DNA of 64,000 bases from CBDCMJ01 sp965218875. GTDB lineage: Bacteria; Chloroflexota; Dehalococcoidia; Lucifugimonadales; UBA3495. The position numbers and the translations under genes are program-made. Shown here one piece after another: positions 44,331-53,214 of the stretch. Position 1 is the first letter of the stretch; every line of letters begins with the position of its first letter. The stretch is taken from the NCBI GenBank assembly GCA_965218875.1, contig OZ244707.1:2666001-2730000 (forward strand). The letters are read 5' to 3'. A model generated the notes under the pieces. The model worked only from the letters and a program-made list of their open reading frames with translations. It was not told the DNA's origin and searched no databases.

Positions 44331-45251
44331 ATGGCAAAGAAGGGTCCAGGTAGGGCGTATCGAGAGGGAATGTCCCTCACGGAGGCGGTGAAGTACTTTG
44401 AGGATGAGGCAGCAGTTGAGCAGCTATTCATCGAGGCGCGATGGCCCAACGGGATTTGCTGTCCCCAGTGCGGCTCCCTGTCCGTGTGGCGCTACGAGGC
44501 GCGTAAGTCGACTCCGTTTCGCTGCGGTGACTGCCGGAAGGACTTCTCCGTGAAGACGGGGACGGTGATGCAGGGGTCGAACCTGTCCCTGGGCAAGTGG
44601 GCGCTGGCGATCTACCTGCTGACGACCAACCTGAAGGGCGTGTCCAGTCTGAAGCTCCACCGGGACCTCGGAGTGACGCAGAAGACCGCGTGGCACCTGG
44701 CGCACCGGATTCGGAAGGCGTGGGAGAGTCCCGGAGGGCTGTTCGCCGGGCCAGTAGAGGTAGATGAGACTTACATGGGTGGGAAGAAGCGCCGGGGGAC
44801 TCCGGGGCGCGGGGCAGTCGGCAAGGCTCCGGTGGTCGGCGTGAAGGACCGGGACACCAAGCAGGTGCAGGCGGAGGTCGCGGAGGACACCACCAAGGGC
44901 ACGCTGCAGGGCTTCGTGGGTGAGAAGGTCGAGCCTGGGGCCAAGGTGTACACGGACGACTTCGCGGGGTACAAGGGCCTGCCGAACCCCCACGAGACGG
45001 TGAAGCACAGCGCGCGGGAGTACGTCCGGGGCCAGGCCCACACCAACGGCATCGAGTCCTTCTGGTCGATGCTCAAGCGCGGGTACGTCGGCACGTACCA
45101 CTGGATGAGCCCGAAGCACCTGGACCGGTACGTTACGGAGTTCGAGGGCCGGCACAACGACCGCCCTGCCGACACCCTCGACCAGGTGAGGCACCTGATC
45201 CACCGCACCAACGGCAAGCGGCTACGATATCAAGACTTGGTGGCCGCTTAG
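44331..45251 (+). CDS. IS1595-family transposase
   Basis: 306 residues. The N-terminal zinc ribbon is GICCPQCGSLSVW, then PFRCGDCRKDFSVKTGT. The ISXO2-type catalytic domain has AGPVEVDETYMGGKKRRG (first acidic residues), KVYTDDFAGYKGL and TNGIESFWSMLKRGYVGTYH. Complete and typical in length. It starts 46 bases after the left inverted repeat and reads toward the passenger genes. Confidence 0.93.
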   Translation: MAKKGPGRAYREGMSLTEAVKYFEDEAAVEQLFIEARWPNGICCPQCGSLSVWRYEARKSTPFRCGDCRKDFSVKTGTVMQGSNLSLGKWALAIYLLTTNLKGVSSLKLHRDLGVTQKTAWHLAHRIRKAWESPGGLFAGPVEVDETYMGGKKRRGTPGRGAVGKAPVVGVKDRDTKQVQAEVAEDTTKGTLQGFVGEKVEPGAKVYTDDFAGYKGLPNPHETVKHSAREYVRGQAHTNGIESFWSMLKRGYVGTYHWMSPKHLDRYVTEFEGRHNDRPADTLDQVRHLIHRTNGKRLRYQDLVAA

Positions 45252-45291
45252 AGGGATTATGACTATTAGTACTGTTTTGTGGGACAACCCC

Positions 45292-45609
45292 CTACTCTAC
45301 CAAGCGGAAGCCCCAAACCTCATTAAGCAAGTTCCCGCTAGCATGACCGCTAGCCTCTGTCGGTTTGAGCCCTTCTGTCGCTTTGGTCAGGAAGTCGTGC
45401 AGCAATTTTTCCAGGCCCGTCTCGGACGGTATGTACCAGTTAGCGATCCGATTGCTGGGATCCGTCACGTAGAACAAGGGGGGCCAAGTAGTGAGGAGCG
45501 GGTCATTGGCACACCGACTGCACCAAATGCAATGTTGGCTATTGATTTGTTGCCCATGTGCTACTTCCTCGCACACGAGGCATTTGAGCATTTTGGACGG
45601 CTCAGGCAT
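45292..45609 (-). CDS. Small zinc-binding protein, transposon passenger
   Basis: 105 residues from ATG 45609, with AGGAG eight bases upstream. KCLVCEEVAHGQQINSQHC, then IWCSRC, has CxxC-H-C-CxxC spacing like a zinc ribbon. The rest (TDPSNRIANWYIPSETGLEK) is not recognised. It is on the opposite strand to the other passenger genes. A plus-strand frame over the same DNA (45259-45630) is less convincing because it has no ribosome site. Confidence 0.5.
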   Translation of the reverse strand: MPEPSKMLKCLVCEEVAHGQQINSQHCIWCSRCANDPLLTTWPPLFYVTDPSNRIANWYIPSETGLEKLLHDFLTKATEGLKPTEASGHASGNLLNEVWGFRLVE

Positions 45610-45683
45610 GGGACGACTCCTAGTGGGTAGGTTGCCGTGAGCGTAGCAAGGACTCAGAGGGTGGTCAAGGAGGGACTGGACTG

Positions 45684-45854
45684 ATGGAGAGCACGGAGCG
45701 GACTTGCCCCCGGTGCGGGGGTCGACTCCACGAGCAGGCTGCTGGGGCAGCAGTTCCGAAGCCGGCGACGACTGAGACGCTGGAGGCAATTCAGGCGCGT
45801 ATCGAGGAGGCCAGGGAGCAGACAAGGCAGTCACCTAGTTTGGAGCGGGGGTGA
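45684..45854 (+). CDS. 56-residue zinc-knuckle protein, transposon passenger
   Basis: MESTERTCPRCGGRLHEQAA has one CPRCGG knuckle; the rest is a charged helix (ETLEAIQARIEEAREQTRQS). AGGG lies about ten bases before ATG 45684. Too short to place in a family. First of the plus-strand passenger genes. Confidence 0.5.
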   Translation: MESTERTCPRCGGRLHEQAAGAAVPKPATTETLEAIQARIEEAREQTRQSPSLERG

Positions 45855-45884
45855 CGGTTTACTAGCTGGGAAGGGGGTGATAGG

Positions 45885-46058
45885 ATGAAAGAGACCTACC
45901 CAGGTCTTCCGGGACATTCCTATTTCGGCGTAGAGCCTGCTACGGCAGGCAGGAGGCACACGTGTCTCCCTGCGGCTCTACGTCGGATTGCGGACGACTT
46001 GGGTAGGTTGCCAGCATCCTGGTCGCAGGGAGGCAACCTACGTGAGTTGGTGGAGTAG
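45885..46058 (+). CDS. 57-residue hypothetical protein, transposon passenger
   Basis: MKETYPGLPGHSYFGVEPAT, ending LPASWSQGGNLRELVE. A purine-rich ribosome site (AAGGGGGTGATAGG) comes just before ATG 45885. It overlaps the start of the next gene. Not recognised. Confidence 0.4.
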   Translation: MKETYPGLPGHSYFGVEPATAGRRHTCLPAALRRIADDLGRLPASWSQGGNLRELVE

Positions 46059-46860
46059 TGGAGTATCGAGGGGAAAGCAGTGGCTGGTGCCTGGAATGGC
46101 CGTAGCAGCGTTGGCGATGAGTGTGGTGACTTGCTACGCGCAGGCGCGTGAGCCGGTGACGGCGGAATTTGGTGGGGAGCAGTTGGCGGTCTCAACGCCA
46201 GTTCCGACCTCGGTTCCGACTTCGACTACGGTACCGACCTTGGTCCCGACATCGGCTCCGACTTTGATGCCGACTCTGGCCCCGACGACGGCTCCGGAAC
46301 CGACTCTATTGACGACCTACTATCCCTTCCCTGACCTACCGTCGACAGGTGGGAGGCAGGTGCCGAGTATCGTTTGGCCACCAACGCCGACTCCTGCTCC
46401 GCCGTCTGCTTCGGCTATATCGGCTGGTGAGGGGGAGGTGCCGGTGGTGCTGTCCGCGGCAGAGTACCAGAACATGACGTCCCAGGAGTTAGCTGGGTAC
46501 CTGCGGTCGCAGGGCGTGGGGGAGGAGGAGATTGCCCTAGCCGTGGCTCAGAAGGGCGGTAATGACAGCGTCCTAGAGCGGCGAGGGGCGATGGTGGAGC
46601 ACATGCGAAACGTGAACGCCTTCGAGGAGAGCTTGGTAGAGATGAGTGCGGACAGGGTGCTGAGTTCGCAAGAGGCGCGGGACCTGTGTTTTAAGGCCCC
46701 GCAGTGGCGAGCGCAACTGGAGGCGGCGCAGGACTTCGTGGTGGAGTTTCGAGAGGACTACCCGCAGGCGGCTGTGGGCGACACTAGTCTCGAGTACCTG
46801 GAGCTGAAGGCGGGGTTGGGACTCGAGGTAGTGGACATCGTGGAGGCAGAGTGTGAGTAA
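46042..46860 (+). CDS. Exported protein with Pro/Thr-rich spacer, transposon passenger
   Basis: About 272 residues from GTG 46042, which follows GGGAGG by eight bases. A signal-peptide-like segment WLVPGMAVAALAMSVVTCYA is followed by a spacer of PT-rich repeats (VPTSVPTSTTVPTLVPTSAP, and more), typical of surface-exposed stalks. A helical domain comes next: EYQNMTSQELAGYLRSQGVG, then EEIALAVAQKGG. The C-terminus is acidic and soluble. Probably secreted or cell-surface. Family not recognised. It overlaps neighbours on both sides, so it belongs to an operon. Confidence 0.6.
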   Translation: MSWWSSGVSRGKQWLVPGMAVAALAMSVVTCYAQAREPVTAEFGGEQLAVSTPVPTSVPTSTTVPTLVPTSAPTLMPTLAPTTAPEPTLLTTYYPFPDLPSTGGRQVPSIVWPPTPTPAPPSASAISAGEGEVPVVLSAAEYQNMTSQELAGYLRSQGVGEEEIALAVAQKGGNDSVLERRGAMVEHMRNVNAFEESLVEMSADRVLSSQEARDLCFKAPQWRAQLEAAQDFVVEFREDYPQAAVGDTSLEYLELKAGLGLEVVDIVEAECE

Positions 46861-46996
46861 GAGCAAGGTCAAGCGAGTGAAGCAGCGAATGTCGAAGGTC
46901 AAGTTGGAGTCCCAGCCTGGGCGACCGGTCACGTTCTCCAACGTGCTCAAGGCGCTGGTGCAGCCGATGCGAAAGAACAAGCCTGCGGGAGAGTGA
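46853..46996 (+). CDS. 47-residue basic protein, transposon passenger
   Basis: From GTG 46853 (GGAGG six bases before): SKSKVKRVKQRMSKVKLESQ, then GRPVTFSNVLKALVQPMRKN. The start overlaps the end of the exported-protein gene, and the stop is four bases before the next start. Basic enough to bind nucleic acid, but unrecognised. Confidence 0.45.
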   Translation: MSKSKVKRVKQRMSKVKLESQPGRPVTFSNVLKALVQPMRKNKPAGE

Positions 46997-47235
46997 GCAA
47001 ATGGATTGGGTAGCAGTAGTTTCGTTGACGGTTGGAGGATTCTCGATTTTAATCGCTGCCATCGCGATCTGGCTGAGTACGCTGAACTATGAGCGTACCA
47101 AGGACGTCTTGGCAGAGATCAGCAAGCAGGCAGCGGTAATTGAGTCGACCGTGAGTGAGACTCAGGGTAAGCTGGTGGACACTGTTACGGCCATTGCTAG
47201 GCCTAGAGAGGAGACGACTGAGGACAAGTTGCTTA

Positions 47236-48206
47236 GTGCCTATCCTAATAACCCGGCGGCTCTGAGAGCAATAAGGGCGCAGGCGAAATGAAGAAAGGCG
47301 ATGTAATTGCCTGGGGTCTTGTCCCAGCGGACCAAGATGCGGCGAAAGCGGTTCAGCCAGCTGTGGGTCCGTTCCACCACCCAACGCCGGGCCTTGAAGC
47401 CGGCTTCCTCTTTGATGGCCTGCGCCTCTTCGCCCCGGCTGCGGATGTGGGCCGTGAAGCCGAACTCCTCCGGAGTTCGCCGCACCTCATCGAAGTCATA
47501 ACCCTTATCCAGGCACAGACCCTGGGGGTTCTCCTCACTGGGCGGCGGGCGTTGCACCGCCAGGCTCTCCACCGTAGCCCGCACCAGCTTCATGTCGTGG
47601 CGGTTGGCCCCAGCCACTGCCAGCCCCACCGGAATGCCTTGGGCGTCGGTCAACAGGCTGCGTTTGACCCCTGTCTTACCCCGGTCCGTGGGGTTGGGGC
47701 CGGTTTCCCCCCCCGCCCAGGGGGGACTTGGTCATGGCCCCGTCCATGCTCAGCCAACTCCAGTCCAGACCCTTCAATTCGTCGTACCGTTCCAGCCCCG
47801 ACTGCCATAGCCTTAAAAACACTCCGGCAGCGGCCCATTCTTGAAAGCGCAGATGGGCGGTGGAGCCGGAGCAAATCCCGGTGGCATCCAGGGCTTTCCA
47901 CTGGCAGCCGGTGCGAAGCACGTAGAAGATGCCGTTGGCGCAGGTCCGGTCCGGCACTCTGGGACGGCCTCCACCCAGGGGATGGGTGTTCACCCGCCGG
48001 GGAATCAGCGGGGCTAGGGCCTCCCATAGGGTATCGGACACCTGGTAGGCGCCGGTAGTGGGGTTGGCCGGCGTCACCGGGCCGGTCCGCTTTGGCCGAG
48101 GCAGCTTGGGTCCTTCGTATTTGATCATTACCCAAGTCTAACCTCTACTCCCACTCGTTCCCTTTCGCTACTGTTGCGGGTTATTACTAGTTTTTAGGAT
48201 AGGCTC
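47236..48206 (-). mobile_element. IS5-family element, copy 2 (971 bp)
   Basis: Ends are GTGCCTATCCTAATAACCCG (left) and, read inward from the right, GAGCCTATCCTAAAAACTAG. The bases outside are TTA (47233-47235) and TAA (48207-48209), both TNA but not identical. It is inserted in a passenger gene of the IS1595-type transposon and is inverted relative to copy 3. Confidence 0.9.
47240..48128 (-). CDS. IS5-family transposase, two frames joined at G8 (copy 2)
   Basis: As copy 1: the first frame (47676-48128) starts MIKYEGPKLPRPKRTGPVTP and the second (to 47240) ends IAFLHFACALIALRAAGLLG. The G8 run is present (C8 on the plus strand at 47707-47714). A few substitutions distinguish it from copies 1 and 3, including T2I near the start and D to G in KTPGNYIAF. 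Functional only if the frames are joined. Confidence 0.8.
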
Positions 48207-48320
48207 TAAGTACCTTCTTGCCCCTTATAGCGACCAACCCTGAGTTTCTGGCTAAGATAATGGAGATGAGTGGTCAGCAGGAGGGTCGGAGTTCCTAGGG
48301 TAAGATTGTATATAATTCCC

Positions 48321-48685
48321 TTTTATTTCAGGGCTATTGTGAGCCATTTCGAGCCATGGGCCTCAGTGGCGGTTTGATAGATTGGGCAGGGGGCTATTGG
48401 CTGCCTATGAACAGGGTAGAGAGTGGCCATCGGAAGTGGCAAGGGGGAAGTGTCGTGAGTTTTGGAGGAAGGGGGAGCCCGCCGGAGTCCAGGCTCACGC
48501 TGCTATAACCGGAATCACCACAGCCTTGCGGAGGCCATATAAGGGCGATGACAATGGGACAGTGCCCAGCGGCCCATCAGCAGCGGCCGGCGCTTCCAGC
48601 CATGCATTTTAGATTCCTCGCCGCTTCGCGGCCGCGGAATGACAGGGGTGGGGTCGCGGGGCGGCCTCTGCGCGTAGGACCCTAA
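48321..48685. other. No gene; one short dispersed palindromic motif
   Basis: Between the IS1595 transposon and IS5 copy 3. One open frame (48382-48612) has no ribosome site. At 48612-48650 lies AGATTCCTCGCCGCTTCGCG with GGAATGACAGGGGTGGGG after it, one copy of a motif also seen near 52571 and 57463. Confidence 0.5.
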
Positions 48686-49656
48686 GAGCCTATCCTAAAA
48701 ACTAGTAATAACCCGCAACAGTAGCGAAAGGGAACGAGTGGGAGTAGAGGTTAGACTTGGGTAATGACCAAATACGAAGGACCCAAGCTACCTCGGCCAA
48801 AGCGGACCGGCCCGGTGACGCCGGCCAACCCCACCACCGGCGCCTACCAGGTGTCCGATGCCCTATGGGAGGCCCTAGCCCCGCTGATTCCCCGGCGGGT
48901 GAACACCCATCCCCTGGGTGGAGGCCGTCCCAGAGTGCCGGACCGGACCTGCGCCAACGGCATCTTCTACGTGCTTCGCACCGGCTGCCAGTGGAAAGCC
49001 CTGGATGCCACCGGGATTTGCTCCGGCTCCACCGCCCATCTGCGCTTTCAAGAATGGGCCGCTGCCGGAGTGTTTTTAAGGCTATGGCAGTCGGGGCTGG
49101 AACGGTACGACGAATTGAAGGGTCTGGACTGGAGTTGGCTGAGCATGGACGGGGCCATGACCAAGTCCCCCCTGGGCGGGGGGGGAAACCGGCCCCAACC
49201 CCACGGACCGGGGTAAGACAGGGGTCAAACGCAGCCTGTTGACCGACGCCCAAGGCATTCCGGTGGGGCTGGCAGTGGCTGGGGCCAACCGCCACGACAT
49301 GAAGCTGGTGCGGGCTACGGTGGAGAGCCTGGCGGTGCAACGCCCGCCGCCCAGTGAGGAGAACCCCCAGGGTCTGTGCCTGGATAAGGGTTATGACTTC
49401 GATGAGGTGCGGCGAACTCCGGAGGAGTTCGGCTTCACGGCCCACATCCGCAGCCGGGGCGAAGAGGCGCAGGCCATCAAAGAGGAAGCCGGCTTCAAGG
49501 CCCGGCGTTGGGTGGTGGAACGGACCCACAGCTGGCTGAACCGCTTTCGCCGCATCTTGGTCCGCTGGGACAAGACCCCAGACAATTACATCGCCTTTCT
49601 TCATTTCGCCTGCGCCCTTATTGCTCTCAGAGCCGCCGGGTTATTAGGATAGGCAC
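48686..49656 (+). mobile_element. IS5-family element, copy 3 (971 bp, perfect TAA duplication)
   Basis: Starts GAGCCTATCCTAAAAACTAG and ends GGATAGGCAC. The flanking TAA at 48683-48685 and 49657-49659 match, a TNA-type target duplication as expected for the IS427/IS1031 group. Its sequence agrees with copy 1 over their shared length as far as compared. Confidence 0.92.
48764..49652 (+). CDS. IS5-family transposase, two frames joined at G8 (copy 3)
   Basis: Same two-frame gene as copy 1: first frame 48764-49216, second to 49652, G8 run at 49178-49185. DDE residues as described for copy 1. The element is otherwise intact, so this copy best represents the active form. Confidence 0.82.
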
Positions 49657-49731
49657 TAAGTGAGGTGAATTGGTTGGGAATGGCTTGGGAAGTTCGGAGC
49701 GCCGGGCCGTCGGTTATGCTACGTCAGGAGC

Positions 49732-49878
49732 ATGGACGCCGAAGCAGACCTGAGGACAGCCAGCCGGGAGACGCTGTTGGCGGTGATTGCCCGGCAGCAG
49801 GCTATCATTGACGGGGAACTGGACACCGAGGCCCTGCGCAACCTCGCCAGCACCATATTCATAGGCCGACGCCGGTAG
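49732..49878 (+). pseudogene. Possible IS66-type transposase N-terminal remnant
   Basis: 48 residues: MDAEADLRTASRETLLAVIA, then RQQAIIDGELDTEALRNLAS and a stop. The TASRETLLAVIARQQAII pattern resembles the leucine-zipper opening of IS66 TnpC. No other part is present. It could instead be a short unrelated ORF. 49879-50123 shows no gene. Confidence 0.35.
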
Positions 49879-50123
49879 CCGCCCTGCCAGTTCATACTGA
49901 GCTTGGGCGGCCGGTCATGGCCGTCTGTAGCAATTCAAACCTGGAGGCGGGAACGCGGAATACCTCAGGCGGCGCCGTGCAGCGGCTTCGATAATTCCCT
50001 GGTGTCGACGGGAGGTAGGTGGCGCACGACGCCGTCGACGATAAGGGAGGCGGGTCGCGGTCGGGACGCCTCGTGAGCCGTCCGTCAGTGGAGCCGGGGA
50101 GTCGGGAGCTGCGGAACCGGGGG

Positions 50124-52325
50124 TCAGTGGCGGAAGAAGTGATCGCCTACGCCGCGCCCGGTGGAGGTCAGCAGCAGGTCGGGCCGGTTGCCCCACCGCT
50201 TCAGGAAGCGGCCGAAGTTCTTGCGGCTGAGCTCGTCCCGCTGGTTCTCCTCCAACTCGGTCCATTGCCGGTGCTCGTGACGGACCAGGGGAAGCGTGCT
50301 GTCGGCGAAGACCCGGTAGCCCTTGTCTTTGAATTGAAAGCAGTAGTCGATGTCCAGGTTGCGGTAGAACCGGAAGGCTTCCCGCATGAGTCCCACCTTG
50401 CCCACCGTCTCCCGGCGGAAGGCCATGCAGTAGGCTTGCATGGCGTCGGCGTCCCCGGACTCGGCCTCCTCGTGAAAGTGCTGCAAGTCATCGGTGCATA
50501 GCCCGTAGGGGCCGAAGATGCCGATAGTCTCGTCGGCCAACCTCTCGCCTATGGGTTGCAGGACGGCGCCCACGACCTCGGTCGAGCCGTCGAGGATTAT
50601 CACGTGGGCCCCCAGGCTCTGCTTGATCCCGATGTTCTTGCCGGCGGCATCCCCCAAGTTGTGATCGCAGTGGATGACCCGCAGGACGGGATTCTCCGCC
50701 TTGAACTCTTCCAACCACTCGCCGGTGCCGTCGACGCTGCCGTTATCCACCACTACTATTTCCGTGGCGTACTCCTGGCGGTGGCGAAGCATGCCCCGGA
50801 CACACCTCTCAACGTCGTCCCGGTGGCCGTAGGCGTTGAGGATATAGGTGAAATCGTACTCCGAAGGGCGCTGTAGAAAGGACTCGACCTCCCGGGAGGA
50901 CGACACCGCGCGCCACCGCTCCAGCCGCCGCTCCAACGGGGTCTTGGGCCTGACCTGCACTCCCTGGGTGGTGTCGTTCACCTGGAAGCCCTGAGACGCC
51001 AGCTCGTCACGAATGGCGTCGGCGTCGGGATAGTCGCCGTTGCGCCTGAGCTCGGTGCGGCGGTCCGCGGCGGCGCTCACCGGCACGGGAAGGGACGACG
51101 CCAGGGGCGACTCTTCCAACCCCAGTCCAAAGACCCGGTCAAACTCGGTCAGGAGCGCCAGCTTGGCCTGGGGGGGAAGCTCCGACCGCGCCATGTCCCA
51201 GGTGAGGGCCAGGCAACCGGGCAGGTCCAAGTCGTTTTCCAACAGGTCCCAAAACTTGGCCCGCCACTCGGTGGCCTCGTCCGGCGGCTGGGCCAACGGG
51301 GGCAAGCCGCCCCAGGTCCACACCCGCTCCCGCAGCCCGGTGAGGGCTTTCTCCGCGGCTTTGAGCGAGTTGAAGGTGAAGTTCATGCGGTGACGGTACC
51401 TGACCGTAAGACATAGGTAGCGGAAGCCCAGGGGATCGAATCCCCGGTTGACCAGCTCCTCTATCAGAAAAACGTTTCCGGAAGACTTGGCCATCTTGGC
51501 GCCGTCGGCCAGCAGATGCTGGGCGTGGACCCAGTAGTTCACGTGGCGGCGTCCAAAGGCGGCCTCGCTCTGGGCGATCTCGTCCTCGTGGTGGGGGAAT
51601 ATGTTGTCTACGCCGCCGGTGTGGATGTCGAACTGTTCGCCGAAGTACTTGGCCGCCATGGCGGAGCACTCGATGTGCCAGCCGGGGAAGCCCTCGCCCC
51701 AGGGGCTGTCCCACTTGAGCTCTCTTCCCGGCTCCGCGGCCTTCCACAAGGTGAAGTCCCGGGCGTCCCGTTTCAACGGGTCCGCTTCCATGCGGACTCC
51801 TTCCAGCAGGTTCGCGCCGGTGTTCCGGGAAAGCTTGCCGTAGTCGCTAAAGCCTCCCACGTGGAAGTAGATGTTGCCGCCGGCCTCGTAGGCGAGGCCG
51901 TTGGCCATCAGGCGTTCCACGATGGACACCATTTCCGGCACGTGCTGCGTTGCCCAGGGGAAAACGTGGGCGGGCAGAATATTGACCCGGGCCTCGTCTT
52001 CATGAAACCGGTCGGCGTAATACTGGGCTATGTCCTGAACGGTGGTGCCCTCTTCCAGGGCGGCAAGGATCATCTTGTCCCCGCCGGTCTCCATCAGTTC
52101 CTGCCGCATGTGGCCCACGTCGGTGATGTTCTTGACGTGCTCTACCCTGGTCCCCCGGACTTCCAGCGTTCTGCGGATCCAGTCCGCCATCAGGTAGGTC
52201 CGCAGATTGCCTATGTGGGCGTCCCGGTAGACCGTGGGGCCGCAGGTGTACATGCGTACCACCCCCGGCTCCAAGGGCTGGATCTCCTCGGTCCTCTTAG
52301 TAAGGGTGTTGAAGATGCGCAGCAA
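50124..52325 (-). CDS. cysS: Cysteinyl-tRNA synthetase fused to a family-2 glycosyltransferase-like domain
   Basis: 733 residues. CysRS part: MYTCGPTVYRDAHIGN (zinc Cys28, HIGH-type 37-40), GWHIECSAMAAKYFG (Cys220), NIFPHHEDEIAQSEAAF (zinc His) and GAKMAKSSGNVF (KMSKS-type 277-281); it charges tRNA-Cys. After the editing-free helical tail ending near residue 475, residues about 488-733 form a GT2 fold (IVVVDNGSVDGTGEWLEEF, DHNLGDAAGKNIGIKQSLG, VIILDGSTEVVG). The usual stop between such domains is absent and the frame is open throughout. The role of the second domain is unknown. Confidence 0.92.
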   Translation of the reverse strand: MLRIFNTLTKRTEEIQPLEPGVVRMYTCGPTVYRDAHIGNLRTYLMADWIRRTLEVRGTRVEHVKNITDVGHMRQELMETGGDKMILAALEEGTTVQDIAQYYADRFHEDEARVNILPAHVFPWATQHVPEMVSIVERLMANGLAYEAGGNIYFHVGGFSDYGKLSRNTGANLLEGVRMEADPLKRDARDFTLWKAAEPGRELKWDSPWGEGFPGWHIECSAMAAKYFGEQFDIHTGGVDNIFPHHEDEIAQSEAAFGRRHVNYWVHAQHLLADGAKMAKSSGNVFLIEELVNRGFDPLGFRYLCLTVRYRHRMNFTFNSLKAAEKALTGLRERVWTWGGLPPLAQPPDEATEWRAKFWDLLENDLDLPGCLALTWDMARSELPPQAKLALLTEFDRVFGLGLEESPLASSLPVPVSAAADRRTELRRNGDYPDADAIRDELASQGFQVNDTTQGVQVRPKTPLERRLERWRAVSSSREVESFLQRPSEYDFTYILNAYGHRDDVERCVRGMLRHRQEYATEIVVVDNGSVDGTGEWLEEFKAENPVLRVIHCDHNLGDAAGKNIGIKQSLGAHVIILDGSTEVVGAVLQPIGERLADETIGIFGPYGLCTDDLQHFHEEAESGDADAMQAYCMAFRRETVGKVGLMREAFRFYRNLDIDYCFQFKDKGYRVFADSTLPLVRHEHRQWTELEENQRDELSRKNFGRFLKRWGNRPDLLLTSTGRGVGDHFFRH

Positions 52326-53020
52326 TACGAACCCCTGACCGTGCCATGTAGCAGCAGTTTACCATTTTCCCACCCGCTGTTGCATCTGCAATTGTCCAGG
52401 AGGGGACTGTCCGGTCTCCGGAAGTGGAATGGCGGAGCCGCCCTGCACGCCATTACCTTTTCAGCCCCGGTCATTGCGACCCGTCCGCGGCCATTGCGAG
52501 CGCAGCCGGGGAATCTCAGGCCTCCGTTGCAGCACGGTGCGTTGCCCGGCGACCCGGCTGCCGGCAAGGAGCTGAGATTCCTCGTCGCTACGCTCTGTCG
52601 GAATGACAGGGGTGTGGGTGCTCCAGCGGAATGACAGGGGTGGGGCGCAGGGCGGAATGACAGGGGTGGGTACTCCGTTGGCATGACGGGGCGCCCCGTT
52701 GGAACGGGGGGCTCTTGGAATAACGGGGGGCCTCGTTGGAAGGCCTGAGGGCACTCTTGGAATAACGAAGGGGCCTCGTTGGAAGGCCTGGGGGCGCTCT
52801 TGGGATGACCGGGGGCCTCGTTGAGAAGGCCGGGAGGTGCTCCCTTGGAATGATGGGGGGTACCGTTGGAACGGCATGAGGGCGGAATGGCGTAGGGCGG
52901 GAGGCATGGGAGGCGGGAGGCATGAGGGGCGGAATGCCGGAGGGGGAGCAATAACGGACGACGGGCTTCGAGACGTGCGACAGGCTTCGGGGTGACATCG
53001 ATGGCCCTACCCCGGCCCGT
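52326..53020. repeat. Noncoding region with degenerate 43-bp tandem repeats
   Basis: Between about 52709 and 52880 a unit of 42-45 bases repeats about four times: CTCTTGGAATAACGGGGGGC, then CTCGTTGGAAGGCCTGAGGG, and so on. Before it (52571-52680) lie GGAATGACAGGGGTGGGG-type units. The long open frames here are low-complexity artefacts of the repeat. Not CRISPR: no conserved spacer-repeat alternation. Confidence 0.65.
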
Positions 53021-53131
53021 AGGGTCTTTTAGTTGTCACCCTGAACAAAGTGAAGGGTCTCTCCACCGTAGCTGAGATTCTTCGCTATGCTCAGAATGAC
53101 AAGGTTTAGAGGCAGGCAATTAAATGGCCCT
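53021..53131. repeat. MITE-like element, family with TIR AGGGTCATTYAATTG, copy B
   Basis: It begins AGGGTCTTTTAGTTGTCACC and ends GGCAATTAAATGGCCCT (inverted repeats with a few mismatches). The sequence just outside repeats directly: ATGGCCCTACCCCGGCCCG at 53001-53019 and again, with one change, at 53124-53142. The interior (GAGATTCTTCGCTATGCTCA) closely matches copy C. Confidence 0.6.
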
Positions 53132-53214
53132 ACTCCGGCCCGGGGCATCTGTGGCGCCGCCTCATACGCGCTGGTAAAATGAACGGCACTGAAGCAACTG
53201 AAGCGGAGGTAAGC

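Larger units (their letters stand above)
47001..48298 (+). pseudogene. Small membrane protein gene split by IS5 copy 2
   Basis: The first part (47001-47235) encodes VAVVSLTVGGFSILIAAIAI, one membrane helix, then a coiled region (AEISKQAAVIESTVSETQGK). The second part (48210-48298) encodes STFLPLIATNPEFLAKIMEM. Removing IS5 (47236-48206) plus one TNA copy rejoins them in frame as EDKLLSTFLPLI, about 107 residues. The stop codon TAG forms the first bases of the right transposon repeat. Last passenger gene. Confidence 0.7.
44261..48320 (+). mobile_element. IS1595-type transposon carrying passenger genes
   Basis: A perfect 25-base inverted repeat bounds the element: 44261-44285 starts GGGAATTATATACAATCTTA, and 48296-48320 is its reverse complement. 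Inside are the IS1595 transposase, at least five small passenger genes, and a later IS5 insertion (47236-48206). Without the IS5 copy the transposon is about 3.1 kb. The expected 8-base target duplication is not seen (flanks AGTCATTG and TTTTATTT). Confidence 0.75.

Noticed and set aside
45259..45630. Plus-strand gene after the IS1595 transposase
   Set aside because: The minus-strand frame over the same DNA has a clear ribosome site and zinc-binding Cys pairs; the plus frame has neither.
46195..46320. Short-repeat array
   Set aside because: The repetition is the Pro/Thr codons of an exported protein, not a DNA element.
52709..52890. CRISPR array
   Set aside because: The units are degenerate, contiguous tandem copies without distinct spacers, and no cas gene is present.
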